Origin: Lineolata rhizophorae
Lineage: Eukaryota; Ascomycota; Dothideomycetes; Lineolatales; Lineolataceae
Length of the DNA: 64,000 nt
Assembly (NCBI GenBank): GCA_010093515.1
Contig: MU001675.1
Location: forward strand, 763,371 to 827,370
Reading direction: 5' to 3'
In this document: piece after piece, positions 12,174 through 23,966 of the stretch
How positions within the stretch are numbered: the first letter of the stretch is position 1
Layout of the letters: each line of letters starts with the position of its first letter
Notes under the pieces: generated by a model
The model's input: only the letters and a program-made list of their open reading frames with translations
What the model was told of the DNA's origin: nothing
The model's database searches: none
Program-made: the position numbers and the translations under genes

Positions 12174-13060
12174 GCGGCGACGAACAAAGCCGCAGTGGTG
12201 TTACGCATCACCTCCACGGTCCTGACAAGCAAAGTCCTCCAACCCTTACATCGAAGACCGACCCGACCCAGGAGAGGCCATCTGCTCATCAAAAGTTCGG
12301 CTTCTTTTTTCTTTTTCTTCCTTCTCTCTGTCCTTTTCCTTCCCCCTTTTCAAAGTTCTATTCACGCGTAGAAGACTTCCGAGAGGTGGCTGTTTTATGA
12401 CCCTCGACAAGACCTGAATCTGTCTACGACTCAGAATCACTTTCCACTGGTGCTTTTCAGAGTTTGAAATTGGCCTGTTTTCATGGAGGTGCGGGCAACA
12501 AAGTTTCTAGGCATGGGCCCGAACATTCAGAGGGTGAATGATACTTGACGCTGAGTCTCAAAGCACACACCTTTTTTTGGGCCCATTCTGCCACTTCTCG
12601 GTTTCAATGCTTGCTTTTTGTTCCAAGAAGGACTGTCTCCATGAAGGAGCAGTTGATTATTTCCTGGAGGATGGAGTCTGGTTATCTGCAGCAGGTTGGG
12701 CCCTTTGACAACAGCACTTCTCCGTAGGTGCCTGCGTTATGCATCCGAACCTGGACCCTTCCACATTATGATGCAGCCAGTCCCATATCACAAAAAAAAA
12801 AAAAATTCACTGTCCTTTAAAAGGTGCTTTGATTGCCAGTGACGTTGGTGATGTTTACAAGAACAGGGATCAGACATTAGATCGAGACCCCGCACCTGGG
12901 CACCTCGGTACGATTAGGGGCGGTTGGTGGGAGATGGCCTTACCACTCTAGCTTTGCTTGTTCCCCCTCTAGCTCTGCAGTCTTACTGACTAATTGATCG
13001 GAAATTTTGTAGCTTATAATGTGATGATATGCGCAGAAAACCTAGTTTCGAGACTTTAGA
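12174..13060. other. Argonaute 3' UTR and upstream region of the dehalogenase gene
   Basis: No gene seen. It holds a CT-rich stretch near 12300-12345 and an A-run near 12790-12803. The short open frames lack codon structure and domains. Confidence 0.5.
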
Positions 13061-14034
13061 ATGGCTTCCGACAAACGCAACATCGTTCTAGCGTTTGACG
13101 TTTACGGCACGCTCCTGTCGACGGCGTCGATTGCGCAGAAGTTGGGCGAGTTCCTGGGTGACGATGCCAAAGCAAAGCACATCGCGGCCGAATGGCGCAA
13201 GTACCAACTGGAGTACACATGGCGGCTGAACAGCATGAGTGAGCTCCCCTCGGCCTCTTCTACTTTTTTTTTTTCCAATCTCCCTCGAGGGTTTTTTTTT
13301 TTTTTTTTTTTTTGAAAGCAAAAATAATTTTAATTTTAATTATTATTATTATTTTTTTTTTCCCAGACCAGTACCTCCCCTTCTCGACGGTGACGGCCCG
13401 GGCGCTGCGGCACGCGCTCGCCGAGGCGGGCGCGCCCCTGCCCCCGTCCGCCACCGCGTCCCTCCTGACCGCCTACGACGCCCTGGCCCCGTTCCCGGAC
13501 GCGCTGGCCGGCCTCGACGCCCTGCGCGCGGCCAACGGCAACGGCAACGACGACGACGACGATGACGGCGGCGCCCCCACCCTCCGCTTCGCCGCCCTCG
13601 CCTTCTCCAACGGCACCCGCGCCATGGTCGAGAGCTCGCTGGCCGCGGCGCCGGGCCTGGCGCCGCGCGCGGCCGGGCTGCTGCGGCGCGTCGTCGTCGT
13701 CGACGACGGGGGGGGGGCGGGCCCGCGGTACAAGCCGGCGCCGGAGGCGTACGAGGCGTGTCTGCGGGCTGTGGGGGTGGGGGGTGGGGAGGAGGGGGAG
13801 GAGGAGAAGGAGGTGGAAGGGCGGCCGAGGAGTAGGGCGGACGTGTGGTTGGTGAGCGGGAACCCGTTCGATGTGGTGGGGGCGCGGGCGGCGGGGATGA
13901 ACGCGTGTTGGGTGGATAGGGCGGGGACGGGGTGGGTGGATGGGTTGGCGGAGGAGGGGATGGGGCCCGAGGTGGTGGTGAGGGGGTTGGATGAGGTGGT
14001 TGGGAAGGTGAGGGATAAGGTTTTGGGAGGTTGA
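13061..14034 (+). CDS. Type II haloacid dehalogenase-like HAD hydrolase
   Basis: Two exons (13061-13238 and 13367-14034) encode 281 aa. HAD motif I is FDVYGTLL, with the first Asp as expected nucleophile. Motif II is LAFSNGTRAMVE, motif III the Lys in RYKPAPEAYE, and motif IV WLVSGNPFDVVGA. The spliced junction RLNSMNQYLPFSTVT matches the cap region of (S)-2-haloacid dehalogenases. The physiological substrate in fungi is usually unknown. Two low-complexity insertions, rich in Gly/Asn/Asp (about 150) and Glu (about 225), interrupt the fold in loops. Exon 2 moves from C-rich to very G-rich on the coding strand. The intron is almost entirely T-runs and AT. It faces the coiled-coil gene, 287 bp away, tail-to-tail. 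Confidence 0.88.
13264..13362. repeat. Poly-T and AT simple-sequence tract inside the HAD intron
   Basis: Within the 128-nt intron lie T-runs of about 10 and over 20 nt, an AATTTT/TTATTA stretch, then another T-run up to the acceptor tttcccag. The flanks are GC-rich. It is probably a length-variable microsatellite that also serves as an oversized polypyrimidine tract. Confidence 0.8.
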
Positions 14035-14321
14035 GGGGGAGGGGAGGGAGGGGGGGTTTCGGAGCGTCGTCACGATGGAGGCGGTTGTGTAGTCAGTCGA
14101 TTGGGCGTCATGCGAGAGTTTTTCAAAGGAGAAACGTCGTGTATTCGACTCTATTGTAGAGATTGTTCATTCCCCGCGAACGTTATATGGTATCATGCGC
14201 GAAAAGGACAGTGTCCAACCCTCCCTCCTGCGCCTAGGAGCTGGTTCCCCATCGCTAGCTACATGTCCACGTATATATAGACAAATGCGAAAACGGTCGG
14301 CCGACGGAGCTTCGGCCATCG

Positions 14322-17300
14322 TCACTCGCTCGCCTCGCCCGCCCTGAGCCTCTGCGCCCACGCCTCGCTCTCCTTGCACGGCGCCGGCCCCGCGAACGGA
14401 TCCCACCTCGGCATCTCCTCGCCCCTCCTCTCGCGCTTGCGCTGCGCCTCCCACGCCCGGCCGCGCCCCCCGCCGCCAGCAGCGCCTTCCCTGTCGGCCC
14501 CAGCCCCGTCGGCGGCGCCGGCGCCGGCGCCAGCGTCAGCGACGCCGCCGGAAGCCTCGCCCCCGCGCTCCGCCCCCGCGTGCGCTCGCGCCTGCAGCGG
14601 CGCCGCCTCCTCCTCCCGCCTCCCCCCTCCGCCCGCACCGCCGCCGCCGGCGCTCGGCGACCGGTTGTGCACGAGCCTAGCGCGCGCCAGCGTCGCCGCC
14701 GGAAGCGGTACCGGCGACCGCGGCTGGGCCGGCGACTGGGCCTGGGCCTGCTCCGGACACAGCGTGTGCGGGCTGCGCGGCAGCTGGAGGGCCGTCGTGG
14801 GCGTTTGCGGGCGGGGGCTCAGGTGGAGGGGGCGGCGTGGCGATTGTTGCGCGGCCGGTTGCTGCTGCTGTTGCTGCGACTGTGACTGCAACTGCGGCTG
14901 CGACTGCGACTGCTGGTGGGCCGATGGCGGCTGCTGCGGGGGGCTCAGCAGTTGCCTGCTGGTGCCTTCGCCCAGCAGGAGCACCTGCGGCTGCTGCTGG
15001 GGCGGCGCCTGCGCCTGCGCCTGGACCGCGTGGAGCGGGAAAGGCGACTGCCTCGCGCGCTGCTGGGGCGCGGGGGCCGCGGGGCCCGCGGGGCCGGGCG
15101 GGGCCAGATGGCGCTGCCGGGGCGCCAGCGGCGCGGGCGAGCTCTCGCTGCGAAGCCGGCCGGCCGCTGGCGGACCGGTCGCCTGGCCCGCCGCGCCCGC
15201 AGGGCCAGGCCCGCCATCTCTGCCCGCGGCGTCACGCGCCGCTTCCGCCTCCGCCCCCGCCTCCGCCTCCGCCTCGCTGCCCCGAGCGGCCGCGAGACCC
15301 GGCCCTCGGCCCTCGGCGGCGGGCGAGCCGGCGCTTGAGCCGGAGTGTCGCGGCGAAGGCGTGCTGGCGCCGGCGCCGGCGCCGTAGGCGGAGATGATGC
15401 TCTCGGAGAGGGAGCGGCGCTCGGCCGATGGGCGGGGCGACGGCCGCGGCTCGGGCGACTCGGCGCAGTCCGGCGTCGCGGGCCGCAAGTTCGGCGTCCT
15501 CTTGTCTGCGGCGGTTGCCGTGCTGGCCTTCGCGCCGGCGCCGGCGGCCGAGGTGGGCGAGCTGCTCGCGCTCGTGACGCTTTCGAAGGAGCTCGGTTCG
15601 GTGGTGGCGGTCGAGGCGACGGTCGTGCTCGATCCGCCCGGCGGGCTCATGTACGGGCTGCGAGGGGACTCGCACCTGGAGCGCAGAGGCAGGACCGTCG
15701 TGGCTGAGGCGGGAGGCGAAAGTTGGGGAGACTTGGCGTTCAGCGTGTTCGCCTTGCTGGATCCGTTCGGAGCGAGGGTGCGCCCCGCTGTAGCGTCGAA
15801 GAAACCCGGATGCTGAGTTCTGGGTGATGGCGTGGCCACTGGTGACTCGTATGGCGATGCGTTTGGCCGTGCTGGCGTCACCGGCCACGACGAGTGAGAC
15901 GACTCTGGCGACTTTGACGTCGCATTTGGCGGTTGCCATAGACCTAGACCCGATGTCTCGATACCGTCCGCAGGATCTGCACCCTTTGGGCGAGGCGAGC
16001 CGGTACTGATCTCGTCCATGATGCTGGATATGATGGGAGACGATAGCTTCCTGGGGTATGTCGGTCGATTCGAGCGTGCAATCCCTCTCGACGGGGTTTT
16101 CGGTGCTGGAAAGCTCTCTCCGTCAAGGCTTACTGGCGACGAGGCCGCGCCCTGCCGAAGGGAAGGCGCGCTGTCTTTCCTCTTAGGGTGAGGCCTTTCT
16201 GGAAGGCCGGGTAGCTTTTTTTGCGGAGTCGACGGCGTCTTGAGTTCTTCTTGAGGTGATGATGTTTGATTCCCAGCCGATTTTGGCCCAGCTGTCCTTA
16301 GAGGAGATACCGCGAGGGTGGGAGAGTCCAGGGGAAGATCCCCAACGGCGGCAGTAATGATGCCTAAGCCACTGAGCTTCCGGGGGCGGCGGCTCTCACT
16401 CTTGCTTGAAGAAGAATTGTCAATCGGCATCGGCGACTCACTCTGTTGAGCGCTGTCCACACTGTTCTCGCGATCCATACGTTTCGTTCGCTCCTGGAGC
16501 TCCTCGTACTCTTTCCGCAGTTGCTTGAGGTCTTTCCGATAGCCTGCGACATCGACACGGTAAAGAAGAATGTCCTCGAGGTGGTAGGCGATTTCCAGCT
16601 CCAACTGCTCAATGCGCCGCAGCGGGTCCATCTCGGCCTGATAAACGCCCTCGCCAGCGAGCGCTTGATGCGCCTTGGCACGGATCCGGGCAATCTTCCT
16701 GCTCTTGGCCTCCGGCTGGCTGTCCGAACCGAAAGCTGACGTGCGACTGCTGCTCGGAGCCGAGTGGGACGTCGCGACGGACAGTCTCGAGAGAGCGGGG
16801 CACGACTTGAGCATGTCCGAAAGCGACGACGACGCCAGGATGGAGCCCCTGAGCTGATCGCCGCTCGAGCCCGGGAGGAGGGAGGCAATCTGCTCCCTTT
16901 CGGCGGCTAGAGTACGGAAGGCGTGTTCGGCGCGCACCTGTGCCTCGTTCAAGCGCGCCTCGAGCGTCGCTATCTGGGCCTGGTAGACCTGGATTTGCGC
17001 CGAGTTGACCTTCTGCGCCGTCAGCGCTCTGGCCTGGGTTTCCCTTGTATGCTCCAGTTTCTCGTTTTGGCGGCGCAGTTCTTCGGAGCGAGAGCGGACC
17101 TGTTCCATGTCGGCTCGCAACCCTTCGTTCTGCTGTTGCATGTCCTGCGCTTGCTGCTCTCGCTCCCTGGCTGTCCGCTGAACCGCCTTGAGTTGCTGGT
17201 TCAACGAGAATATGATCTGCAAATTGCTGTCCTTCTTCTGCGTGGCTTCGGCCTGCGTCACTTGCGTTTCGAGGTGTTCGATCCGGCAGCGTCCTTCGCG

Positions 17301-19263
17301 AAGCTTTTGCTGCGCCTTGTTGGATTGGCCCTCCAATTTCTCGTACTTGCGTGAAAGCTCGTCGTAGGCTTTGCGCATGGCCGTCGTATCCGCCGCCGTT
17401 GCGGCTTCGTTGGACTCGCGCGATTGCTTCAACTTCACTTCCAGGTCACGGGTTCGTTCCATAGACTCCAGCCTAGAAGCGGAGACGTTCGTAAGGTACG
17501 ACTGCAGAGTCCAGATTATCTTCTGAAGCCCCTGGTTCTCCTTTTTCAACTCGTCTTCTTGGAGTTCCATTGTCTGCTTATCCGCGAGAAGCTTCTGGAT
17601 CTTTTCGTCTAGGACTACGTCGTGCCGTTGTTGAGTTCTGATTGCAGTCTCCGTTTCCTCAAGCTGCCGATGAAGTTTCTGGACATCGTCATTGTTCGGC
17701 TGGGCTTGGGACGCGGCCACGTCGTTGTTAGAAGCCTTGGCGGCCTGCTTGTCAAAGAAACCCTGATAAGACTTCGCAGAACTGCCCGCAGAATTGCCAG
17801 CTGTTCTAGACTGCGGGGTCTGTTCACGCTCGAAGCTGCTTTTCTCTTGCATCGCTAACTCCTCGGTAAGCCGTCTGTACAGTCTCTGTGCACACCCTTC
17901 ACTGCCGAGGTTGACTTACCCTGAAGATTTTCATTCAGCGATCGATTCTGTTGCTCGATGACTGTGATGTACGTCTTGAGAGACGCAACCTCCTTTCCGT
18001 GCAAATCCTTCAGGGCGGAAATGTGGGAGTCGTGGGAGTCCCGTTGCTCGCGGAGGACGTTGCACTGGGTCGTGAGCGCCGCAATTGACTGTTGCTGAGC
18101 GGCAATGCGCGCTCGCAGTTCGTCCGCCTCCGTGGGTTGAGACGGAGATTTTGAGTTATTAACCTGAACACGAGTGAGTTTGGGGCCATCTATAGCCCCG
18201 AAGAGCAGTTGTTTTCCCCATAAAATTCGACTTACATCAAGGGTAACGAGTGCTGGCGTCTTTCCTTTGCGGTCTGATCGTGGAGATTTACTGGATCCAA
18301 TCGTGGGCGAATCTTCCAATGGCCTTTCTAACTGTTCCATGTCCGGTGCAATTCCCTTTAGGCTAGTCTTACGGCCCACCATCTGGTTTGAAGACGGACT
18401 TTCGAGCGCCTCAGGGTGCCACGGCTCTGCCGAGGGTGTTGAAGATCGCGCTGGCTTGCTTTTGCAGGAAAGATCGTTCACGCTCATGCTCTTGCGGTGT
18501 TGAATGAAGGTTTGTTTTCGGTCCGCTAGATGGGCCGTGCGAGGCCGCTCGACCGTGATACTAGGGAATGGTCCGGACGACCCCACGCCGGAGTCGGCAT
18601 CTACATCCTCGACCACCACCACGCCCTTGGGGAATCCTTGGTTTTCGAGGAGGAGCGAGCCGGGCAGCTCGGCTATGGCCGGCTGACCCTGAGCCGGTGA
18701 CGACGGCGCGGTGAGAGAACGCGGTCGTCCCGGCAGCGGCTTGTCCACCGAAGGGCGAGATAAGTTTGTCCGACTGGGCGAACGCAATTGGTCGTTAACG
18801 ACAGCGCAGATGCTCAGGACGGCATCGTGGAGGACAATGGAGGCCGGAGTGACGACGTTCCCAAACGGGTCACGGCGACTGTTGGGCACCTCGAGATTCG
18901 GCGGCTTTTGCCTACGAACGATCCCGGCCGGGTTGGAGGACTAAGCAATCGAGCAATTAAGGGATATTGTCAGTGAGGCTGTACACTTTTTGAGCGTCTG
19001 GCGCGTCCCGGCGGCTTCCGGGCCCTGCATCTGGCCGGCATACGAAAATACCACGCAGGCGCGCAACGGGGCGAGCGTGCGGCACAGCGCGGCGCGTCGC
19101 CTGGTATGGGAAAGGTCGACGGAATGCTCACCTTGTCGGGCTTGCGGGATTCGGGCAGTGAATGGCCTCCGGACTCGATGGGCGTCAAGCCGCCGGTGCG
19201 GTAGGCGGGCTCAGCATTGCGCTTGTCGCCCTGGGTCCACGTTTTCCACAGCTTGGACGCCAT
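14322..19263 (-). CDS. Large fungal coiled-coil protein ('M protein repeat' type)
   Basis: Four exons: 19263-19132, 18940-18236, 18163-17920 and 17854-14322, encoding 1537 aa. The N-terminus (MASKLWKTWTQGDK) leads into a Ser/Pro-rich segment. Heptad-rich coiled coils run discontinuously from about residue 280 to 830, with stretches such as ELRARIAAQQQSIAALTTQ and LEARLNEAQVRAEHAF. The last 700 residues are disordered and rich in Ser, Pro, Ala and Gln, including a run of about six Gln; no catalytic domain is visible. Similar proteins in Sordariomycetes are annotated 'M protein repeat protein' from composition alone, so a cytoskeletal or scaffold role is only inferred. The 3' portion is extremely GC-rich, and the exact C-terminus is less certain than the rest. 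Confidence 0.8.
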
Positions 19264-21001
19264 TGCGGGCGAGGAGGCATCGGGTGACCCGGCCGGGACT
19301 GTGAACGAGAGTTGGACGGTGGGCGCGCGCGCCGCTTTGCTCTCTCGCTCGCTGCTTTGCTCTCTCGCTCGCTCTTCACTCAGCAGTGGCACGGCCAACA
19401 GCAACGGTGCGCGCGCCAAGGACGCAGAGAACGACGGCTGCGGCGGGACCGGAAGGGAGCATGTGGGTGGGCTTCTTTACAAGTTTAAAAGAGCGACGAC
19501 GGCGGGCACGAGGGAGGGAGAGAAAGGGACTAGGCCTGATCGATGGGCGCGGGAACGGCACAGCGAGGAGCGATTGAGCTTCTGGGACTGGAATGCCGGG
19601 CACACTCGAGACAGGTTCGACGTAGCGGGGGCACGCACGGCGGCACAAACCGTCAACGAAAAGAGAGGGAGTCGTCCACACGGAAAGGGAAGAGAGGGGG
19701 GCGGAGGAGCGGCGACGGTACGTACACCCGCACGCAGCAGGGCGCGGGTGCCTGGGGGAGGAGAACGGGGTGCGTCTCCCGTCGGCCGCGGGCACGCGAG
19801 CGCGCATGAACGGAGACGGACGGGTTACGACGGGGCCCAGTCAAAGTCGCCGGCGAGCGACGGCTTCGAAGCTACTGTCAGGGCTTTCCTGCAATAACGG
19901 ACCGGGGGGTCCGCAATGCCTGCGGCCATGGCATGGACGCGAAGGGCTTTGTCGAGCGTCGCGCGGCGCAGGGCCGGACGGGGGAGCTGGTGTTGGCCAG
20001 GCGGACGCAGGCCCGCCGCCGCCGCCGCCGCCTCCTCCTCCTCCCCCTGCCCGCGGGGCTGAAGCATTCCGGCGCGCACGCACGCGCGAGAAGCTGCTGC
20101 TCGGGGCCCGGCCATTGTCGAAGCTGCTCGCGTTGGGTGCTTGGCTGGCGGCGCGAGCCAATCGAGGCGTCGTCGTTGCCGCCGGGGAGGTGTGCCGCTC
20201 GCGGGCAGCGTGCATGTGCCGACTGCGCCGCTCGCTGCTCCGGCAGCAGGGACGGAGAACGACGGGCGCGATGCGACATGCTCCGCACAGAGGCGAGAAG
20301 AAAAAGACGCAGCGGCGGCGGGGGAACAAGGCCGTGTGCCCGTGGCTGGTGCGCTGCCACGGCGGCTGCGCGCCCGGCGCGATCCCTGCGCCCGCCAGTG
20401 CGCCCGGCCAACAGCGCCCGAGTTCGAAACTTTTGCCGCTGGCGCTGCGCGTGCCGTCCGGCCCCGACCTGCAGCTCTCGAACAACCGGCATTCGACGTC
20501 TTTTTTTTCTTTCCCTTCTCCCTCGAGGCCCGCGAGAGCGGTCGCGCAGCTCGAGTCCGGGCCACGCTCGACCGGATCTTGGTTCCGTTCAATTTCCCCC
20601 GGCCAACCCGGCCGCCGGCTCCAAGAGGATTCGCACAGCCCTCCCCAGCCTCCTCCAGCTGAACGACTTCAAAATTATACAAAAAAAAGCTGTCTCTACC
20701 CCCCTGGCCCCCAAAGATCCTTCAGCCCTACCACACGTCGTCTTACACACGTAGTAGGCGCTCATTTTGAATAAAAAAGAACCCGCAGCACCCGCAGCAC
20801 CCGCCCGCGAACCCGCGTCCCCTCGTGCCACCGGGCTCTCCTGGGCACAGCCTCTCTCCCTCCCTCTCACACACACTCTCTCTCTTCGAAGAGAAAAACC
20901 CTCCCATTATTCTGGCCTCGCCCCAAAAGAAAGCCCCCCCTCCCGGCCCCGGTCAGCAGCATTTCCGCCCCATCGCCCCGCACGCCTCGCGGACGGGAAC
21001 C
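19264..21001. other. Divergent spacer between the coiled-coil and FHA genes
   Basis: A very GC-rich 1.7-kb region whose many long open frames on both strands overlap one another and contain no domain; I treat them as composition artefacts. It must carry promoters and leaders for both genes, but I see no clear TATA box. Confidence 0.5.
19334..19373. repeat. Perfect 20-bp tandem duplication in the leader of the coiled-coil gene
   Basis: The unit gctttgctctctcgctcgct occurs twice head-to-tail (19334-19353 and 19354-19373), about 70 bp upstream of the ATG at 19263. On the transcribed (-) strand it reads as a purine-rich AGCGAGAGAGCAAAG repeat. It is probably a recent slippage duplication in the 5' UTR. 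Confidence 0.9.
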
Positions 21002-22249
21002 ATGAGCTCCACCGCAGCGCCGCCGCGCGTCCGTCGCCGCGACGCCGAGCGCCCCGCCGAGCGGTCGGCGGATCGCCGCGCGCCCAGGGAGCGGAGCGGG
21101 TCCGACGACGACGCGAAGAAGCGGTGGGGGCGGCGGCGGCGGCGGCCGAGGAGCAGAGACGAAGCGGACGGTGGATACGGCGACGATGGCGATGGCGGTA
21201 TTGGCGGCGCCGGGGAAGGGACGAGGAGGACGCGGGACGCGGCTGCCGGGCGCACAAGCGGCGGGAGGAGCAGGAGCCGCGGCGGGGAGCGCCCGAAGCG
21301 GAAGCGCCGCGACGACGAGGACGAGGACGACGAGGACGGCCGGCGCCGTCGGGACCGCTCGCCCCGGCAACGCTCCCATCGTCACCACCACCACCACCGA
21401 AGGAGGAAGCGCTCGCGCTCCCCGGAACGCAGCCGCAGCCGTAGCCGTAGCCGCAGCCGCCACCGCCACCGGCGAGACCACCGCCACGACCGCGACCGCG
21501 ACCGGGACCGCCGCCATCACCACCGCCGCCACGACCGCCGCACGCGCAGCCCCTCCACCGCCTCCTCCTCCTCGCCCTCCCCCCTCCCCTCCTCGGCCCA
21601 ACGCCCTCCCTGGACCCGCTCGCGCGCCCCGCTGCCCTCGCAAGAGGCCTCGTTCGGCCAGGGCGCCACGCCGGCCGCCGCGCCCGCGCAGCCCAAGCAG
21701 CAGCCCAACTTCGCCCCCACGGGCCTGCTCGCGCGCGAGGCCAACACCGTCGCCGTGCCCGGCCCCGGCGCCGCCCCCGTCGTCCTCCGGTACCACGAGC
21801 CGCCCGACGCGCGCCGGCCGCCCGCCTCGGCCGACTGGCGGCTCTTCGCCTTCAAGGACGGGGGCGGGGGCGGGGGCGGGGGCGGGGACGACGCGGACGA
21901 GGACGCGGCGGACCCGCGGGACGTGGTGGCGCTCGGGGCGCGCAGCTGCTGGCTCGTCGGGCGCGAGGCCGCCGTGGCCGACCTCAAGGTCGCGCATCCG
22001 AGCTGCAGCAAGCAGCATGCGGTGGTGCAGTTTCGGCACAGGCCGGCGGGGGCGGGGGCAAGGGGGTCCGGAGTCGTCAGGCCGTATCTGATAGACTTGG
22101 AGAGCGCCAACGGGACCTGGTTGAATGGGGAGAGGGTGGAGGCGGGGAGGTACGTCGAGTTGATGAATGGGGATGTGGTGAGGTTTGGGCTGAGTCGGAG
22201 GGAGTACGTTGTGATGCTGGCGCCGAGGGAAGTGGGGAGGAAGGATTGA
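21002..22249 (+). CDS. FHA-domain protein, SNIP1/Pml1 homologue
   Basis: Single exon, 415 aa. The first 200 residues are Arg/Ser/Asp-rich with RS-type repeats and His runs, as in SR-like nuclear proteins. The C-terminal part matches the SNIP1/Pml1 family: YHEPPDARRPP, WRLFAFKDG, then an FHA domain at about 316-405 with WLVGREAAVADLK, PSCSKQHAVVQFRH, LIDLESANGTWLNGERVE and DVVRFGLSRREYV. In yeast Pml1 is a subunit of the RES complex, which aids splicing and nuclear retention of pre-mRNA; the FHA fold binds phosphothreonine or partner peptides. A (GGGGGC)n tract encodes an eight-residue Gly run before the FHA. Start at 21002 is the first ATG preceding the conserved-type basic N-terminus; an in-frame ATG at 20825 lies in a CT-rich leader. 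Confidence 0.92.
   Translation: MSSTAAPPRVRRRDAERPAERSADRRAPRERSGSDDDAKKRWGRRRRRPRSRDEADGGYGDDGDGGIGGAGEGTRRTRDAAAGRTSGGRSRSRGGERPKRKRRDDEDEDDEDGRRRRDRSPRQRSHRHHHHHRRRKRSRSPERSRSRSRSRSRHRHRRDHRHDRDRDRDRRHHHRRHDRRTRSPSTASSSSPSPLPSSAQRPPWTRSRAPLPSQEASFGQGATPAAAPAQPKQQPNFAPTGLLAREANTVAVPGPGAAPVVLRYHEPPDARRPPASADWRLFAFKDGGGGGGGGGDDADEDAADPRDVVALGARSCWLVGREAAVADLKVAHPSCSKQHAVVQFRHRPAGAGARGSGVVRPYLIDLESANGTWLNGERVEAGRYVELMNGDVVRFGLSRREYVVMLAPREVGRKD
21860..21887 (+). repeat. (GGGGGC)n microsatellite in the FHA-protein coding region
   Basis: Five G-runs of four or five separated by single C bases encode a Gly run just ahead of the FHA domain. The coding strand could fold as a G-quadruplex. Length is likely to vary between strains. 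Confidence 0.9.
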
Positions 22250-22640
22250 GGTGGGGGGGAAATATTGTGGAGAAATGAGGGTTCAAAAGGCAGAAGAAAA
22301 GAAAGCTGTGCGTTTGCCTGCATGGTGGGGAATGATGACCTGCAGGGTGGCACCAGCTCCTGAGTGCAAGTTCAACACCTCAAGTCGAACCTAATATCGG
22401 CTATACTTGTTCGAATCAGGCGAGCTCAGAGGCAGCACGTGAGAGTTTGACGAGAAGAAGCACCAAGAAAAAACACACATAATCCATGAATTATTTATTC
22501 ACCCCGGGCGCTCAATCGGTTCGCTAGCAACCCGTGTTTGACCGTTTTGCTCCCATAATTTCATCTATACATACAATTGGGAAGACCACCTCCGATTTCC
22601 ACCCCTTCTCTCCGCTTCCGATTTTTTTTCCCCTTTACTC
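22250..22640. other. Convergent 3' spacer between the FHA and LEA-like genes
   Basis: 391 bp shared by the two 3' UTRs. No gene and no clear structural element seen. Confidence 0.5.
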
Positions 22641-23125
22641 TTACACCTTGCTCTTCATCTCCTCGGCGGCGCCCTTGGCCTTGCCGGCCATCTCGTGCGT
22701 CTTGCCCTTGGCCTCGCCGGCGGCTTCTTTGGCCTCGCCCTTGGCCTCCTTGGCGCCCAATCCGACGGTCGACTTGACGGACTGCGAAGCTTGCTCTGGA
22801 ACGGGAGCAAGGGGGGAGGGGAATGTTAGACGATCCGGTGTCCCGCAGATGGGCAGGGCGGAAAAGCGAAGCTTGCAAGCGGGCGAGAAGGCACCATTTC
22901 TGGGGAGGAGGGGAAAGAACACGGGGGTGGCGACGAGGCGTTGCCGGGAGCTGGTCGGGGAGCCCGCGTGTACGTACCGCCTTTCTCAATGCCCTTGACG
23001 GCCGCGTCGGAGATGGTCCGGTCGACCTTCTTGGCCGTGTCCTTGACGCTGTCCGCGGCCGACTTCTGCAGCGGCCGCGCGGTCGAGAAGGCGCGGACGC
23101 TGCGCACGGCGGCTGCGCGGAGCAT
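22641..23125 (-). CDS. Small mitochondrial LEA-like stress protein
   Basis: Two exons (23125-22978 and 22795-22641) encode 100 aa. The N-terminus MLRAAAVRSVRAFSTARPLQ is Arg/Ala/Ser-rich and lacks acidic residues, as in mitochondrial presequences, with a likely cleavage near FST. The remainder is a run of amphipathic 11-mer-like repeats rich in Ala, Lys, Glu and Gly (KEAKGEAKEAAGEAKGKTHE). This resembles group 3 late-embryogenesis-abundant proteins, which are disordered in water and protect proteins or membranes during drying or cold. The fungal role is inferred from composition. Confidence 0.85.
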
Positions 23126-23966
23126 TGTGCTTGTTCGTTTCGACTCTGGTGGGCTCGCGGGCGGAGACGGAATCGAGACGGAGAGACGCTGAGGTCGGTG
23201 GCCAATTGCAGGGGCTCGGATCTGCGCGTCGGCTGGCTGCGGTGCGGAGCGGAGAGAGAGCGCGTGGAGGAGGCCGCGGACGGGCATTTAAGAGGGAAGC
23301 GCCCCCCATTACATGATGGTGCAGTTCCGTCACCTGCGCATGACGTCGTCGTTGCGGAGGAGGCGGGCCTCGGGACCCGCCGCCTACCACGGATCGCCGT
23401 GCGGTCGCTTGGTCCAAGCTCCTTTCCGCTTGCGGCCAAGCGCCGAGCCCGGCGGAACCAACGGTCCCAGACGGGTCCTGGGGCAGGCGCGATTAGCGAG
23501 CCGCTGCTACATAAACGCGTTCCATCCCCTAGGCCCAAGGCGGACTAGAGCGGCACCACGACGCAAGCTGTTTGCATTGATCATTGCGGTTTCAACGCCG
23601 TTTCGTCGTTTGGACACTTTTGGCTGCGCGTTTAATGCTCCGGGTCGCGAAAAGATTGCTTGCATAAACTCTAACACTTCGGGTCTGGCTGCCTGGCACC
23701 AATGCCGCCGTGGCTCTATGTACGAATGTATGTATCTTTCCATCTAGGTAATTCGTGAAGTCGTCAATAACGAACCGCACCCGTCCGTCAACTTGTCGCT
23801 ACTGGAAGCCATCCCCGATCCGGCTAGCCACCCAACACCGTTCTACCCAATCAAGTCACTTTGGGCATTCATTCAACGGAACCCATTGCATCACCACTTC
23901 CTCACTTTCCGATCCCACGGGCCGTCCCTCTTCCATCCCAAAGCTTCCCACCTTGCTCACTTCACC
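23126..23966. other. Spacer between the LEA-like gene and the carboxylesterase
   Basis: 841 bp: upstream region of the LEA-like gene (-) plus the 3' end of the esterase gene (-). The open frames here show no domain; no gene supported. Confidence 0.5.

Noticed and set aside
19825-20682. Long overlapping open frames on both strands between the coiled-coil and FHA genes
   Set aside because: Several frames are open at once in both directions, a mark of GC-rich non-coding DNA; none has a domain or plausible splice structure.
20867-22039. A 390-codon minus-strand frame over the FHA gene
   Set aside because: Antisense shadow of the RS-rich and FHA coding region; low-complexity Ala/Val/Arg translation.
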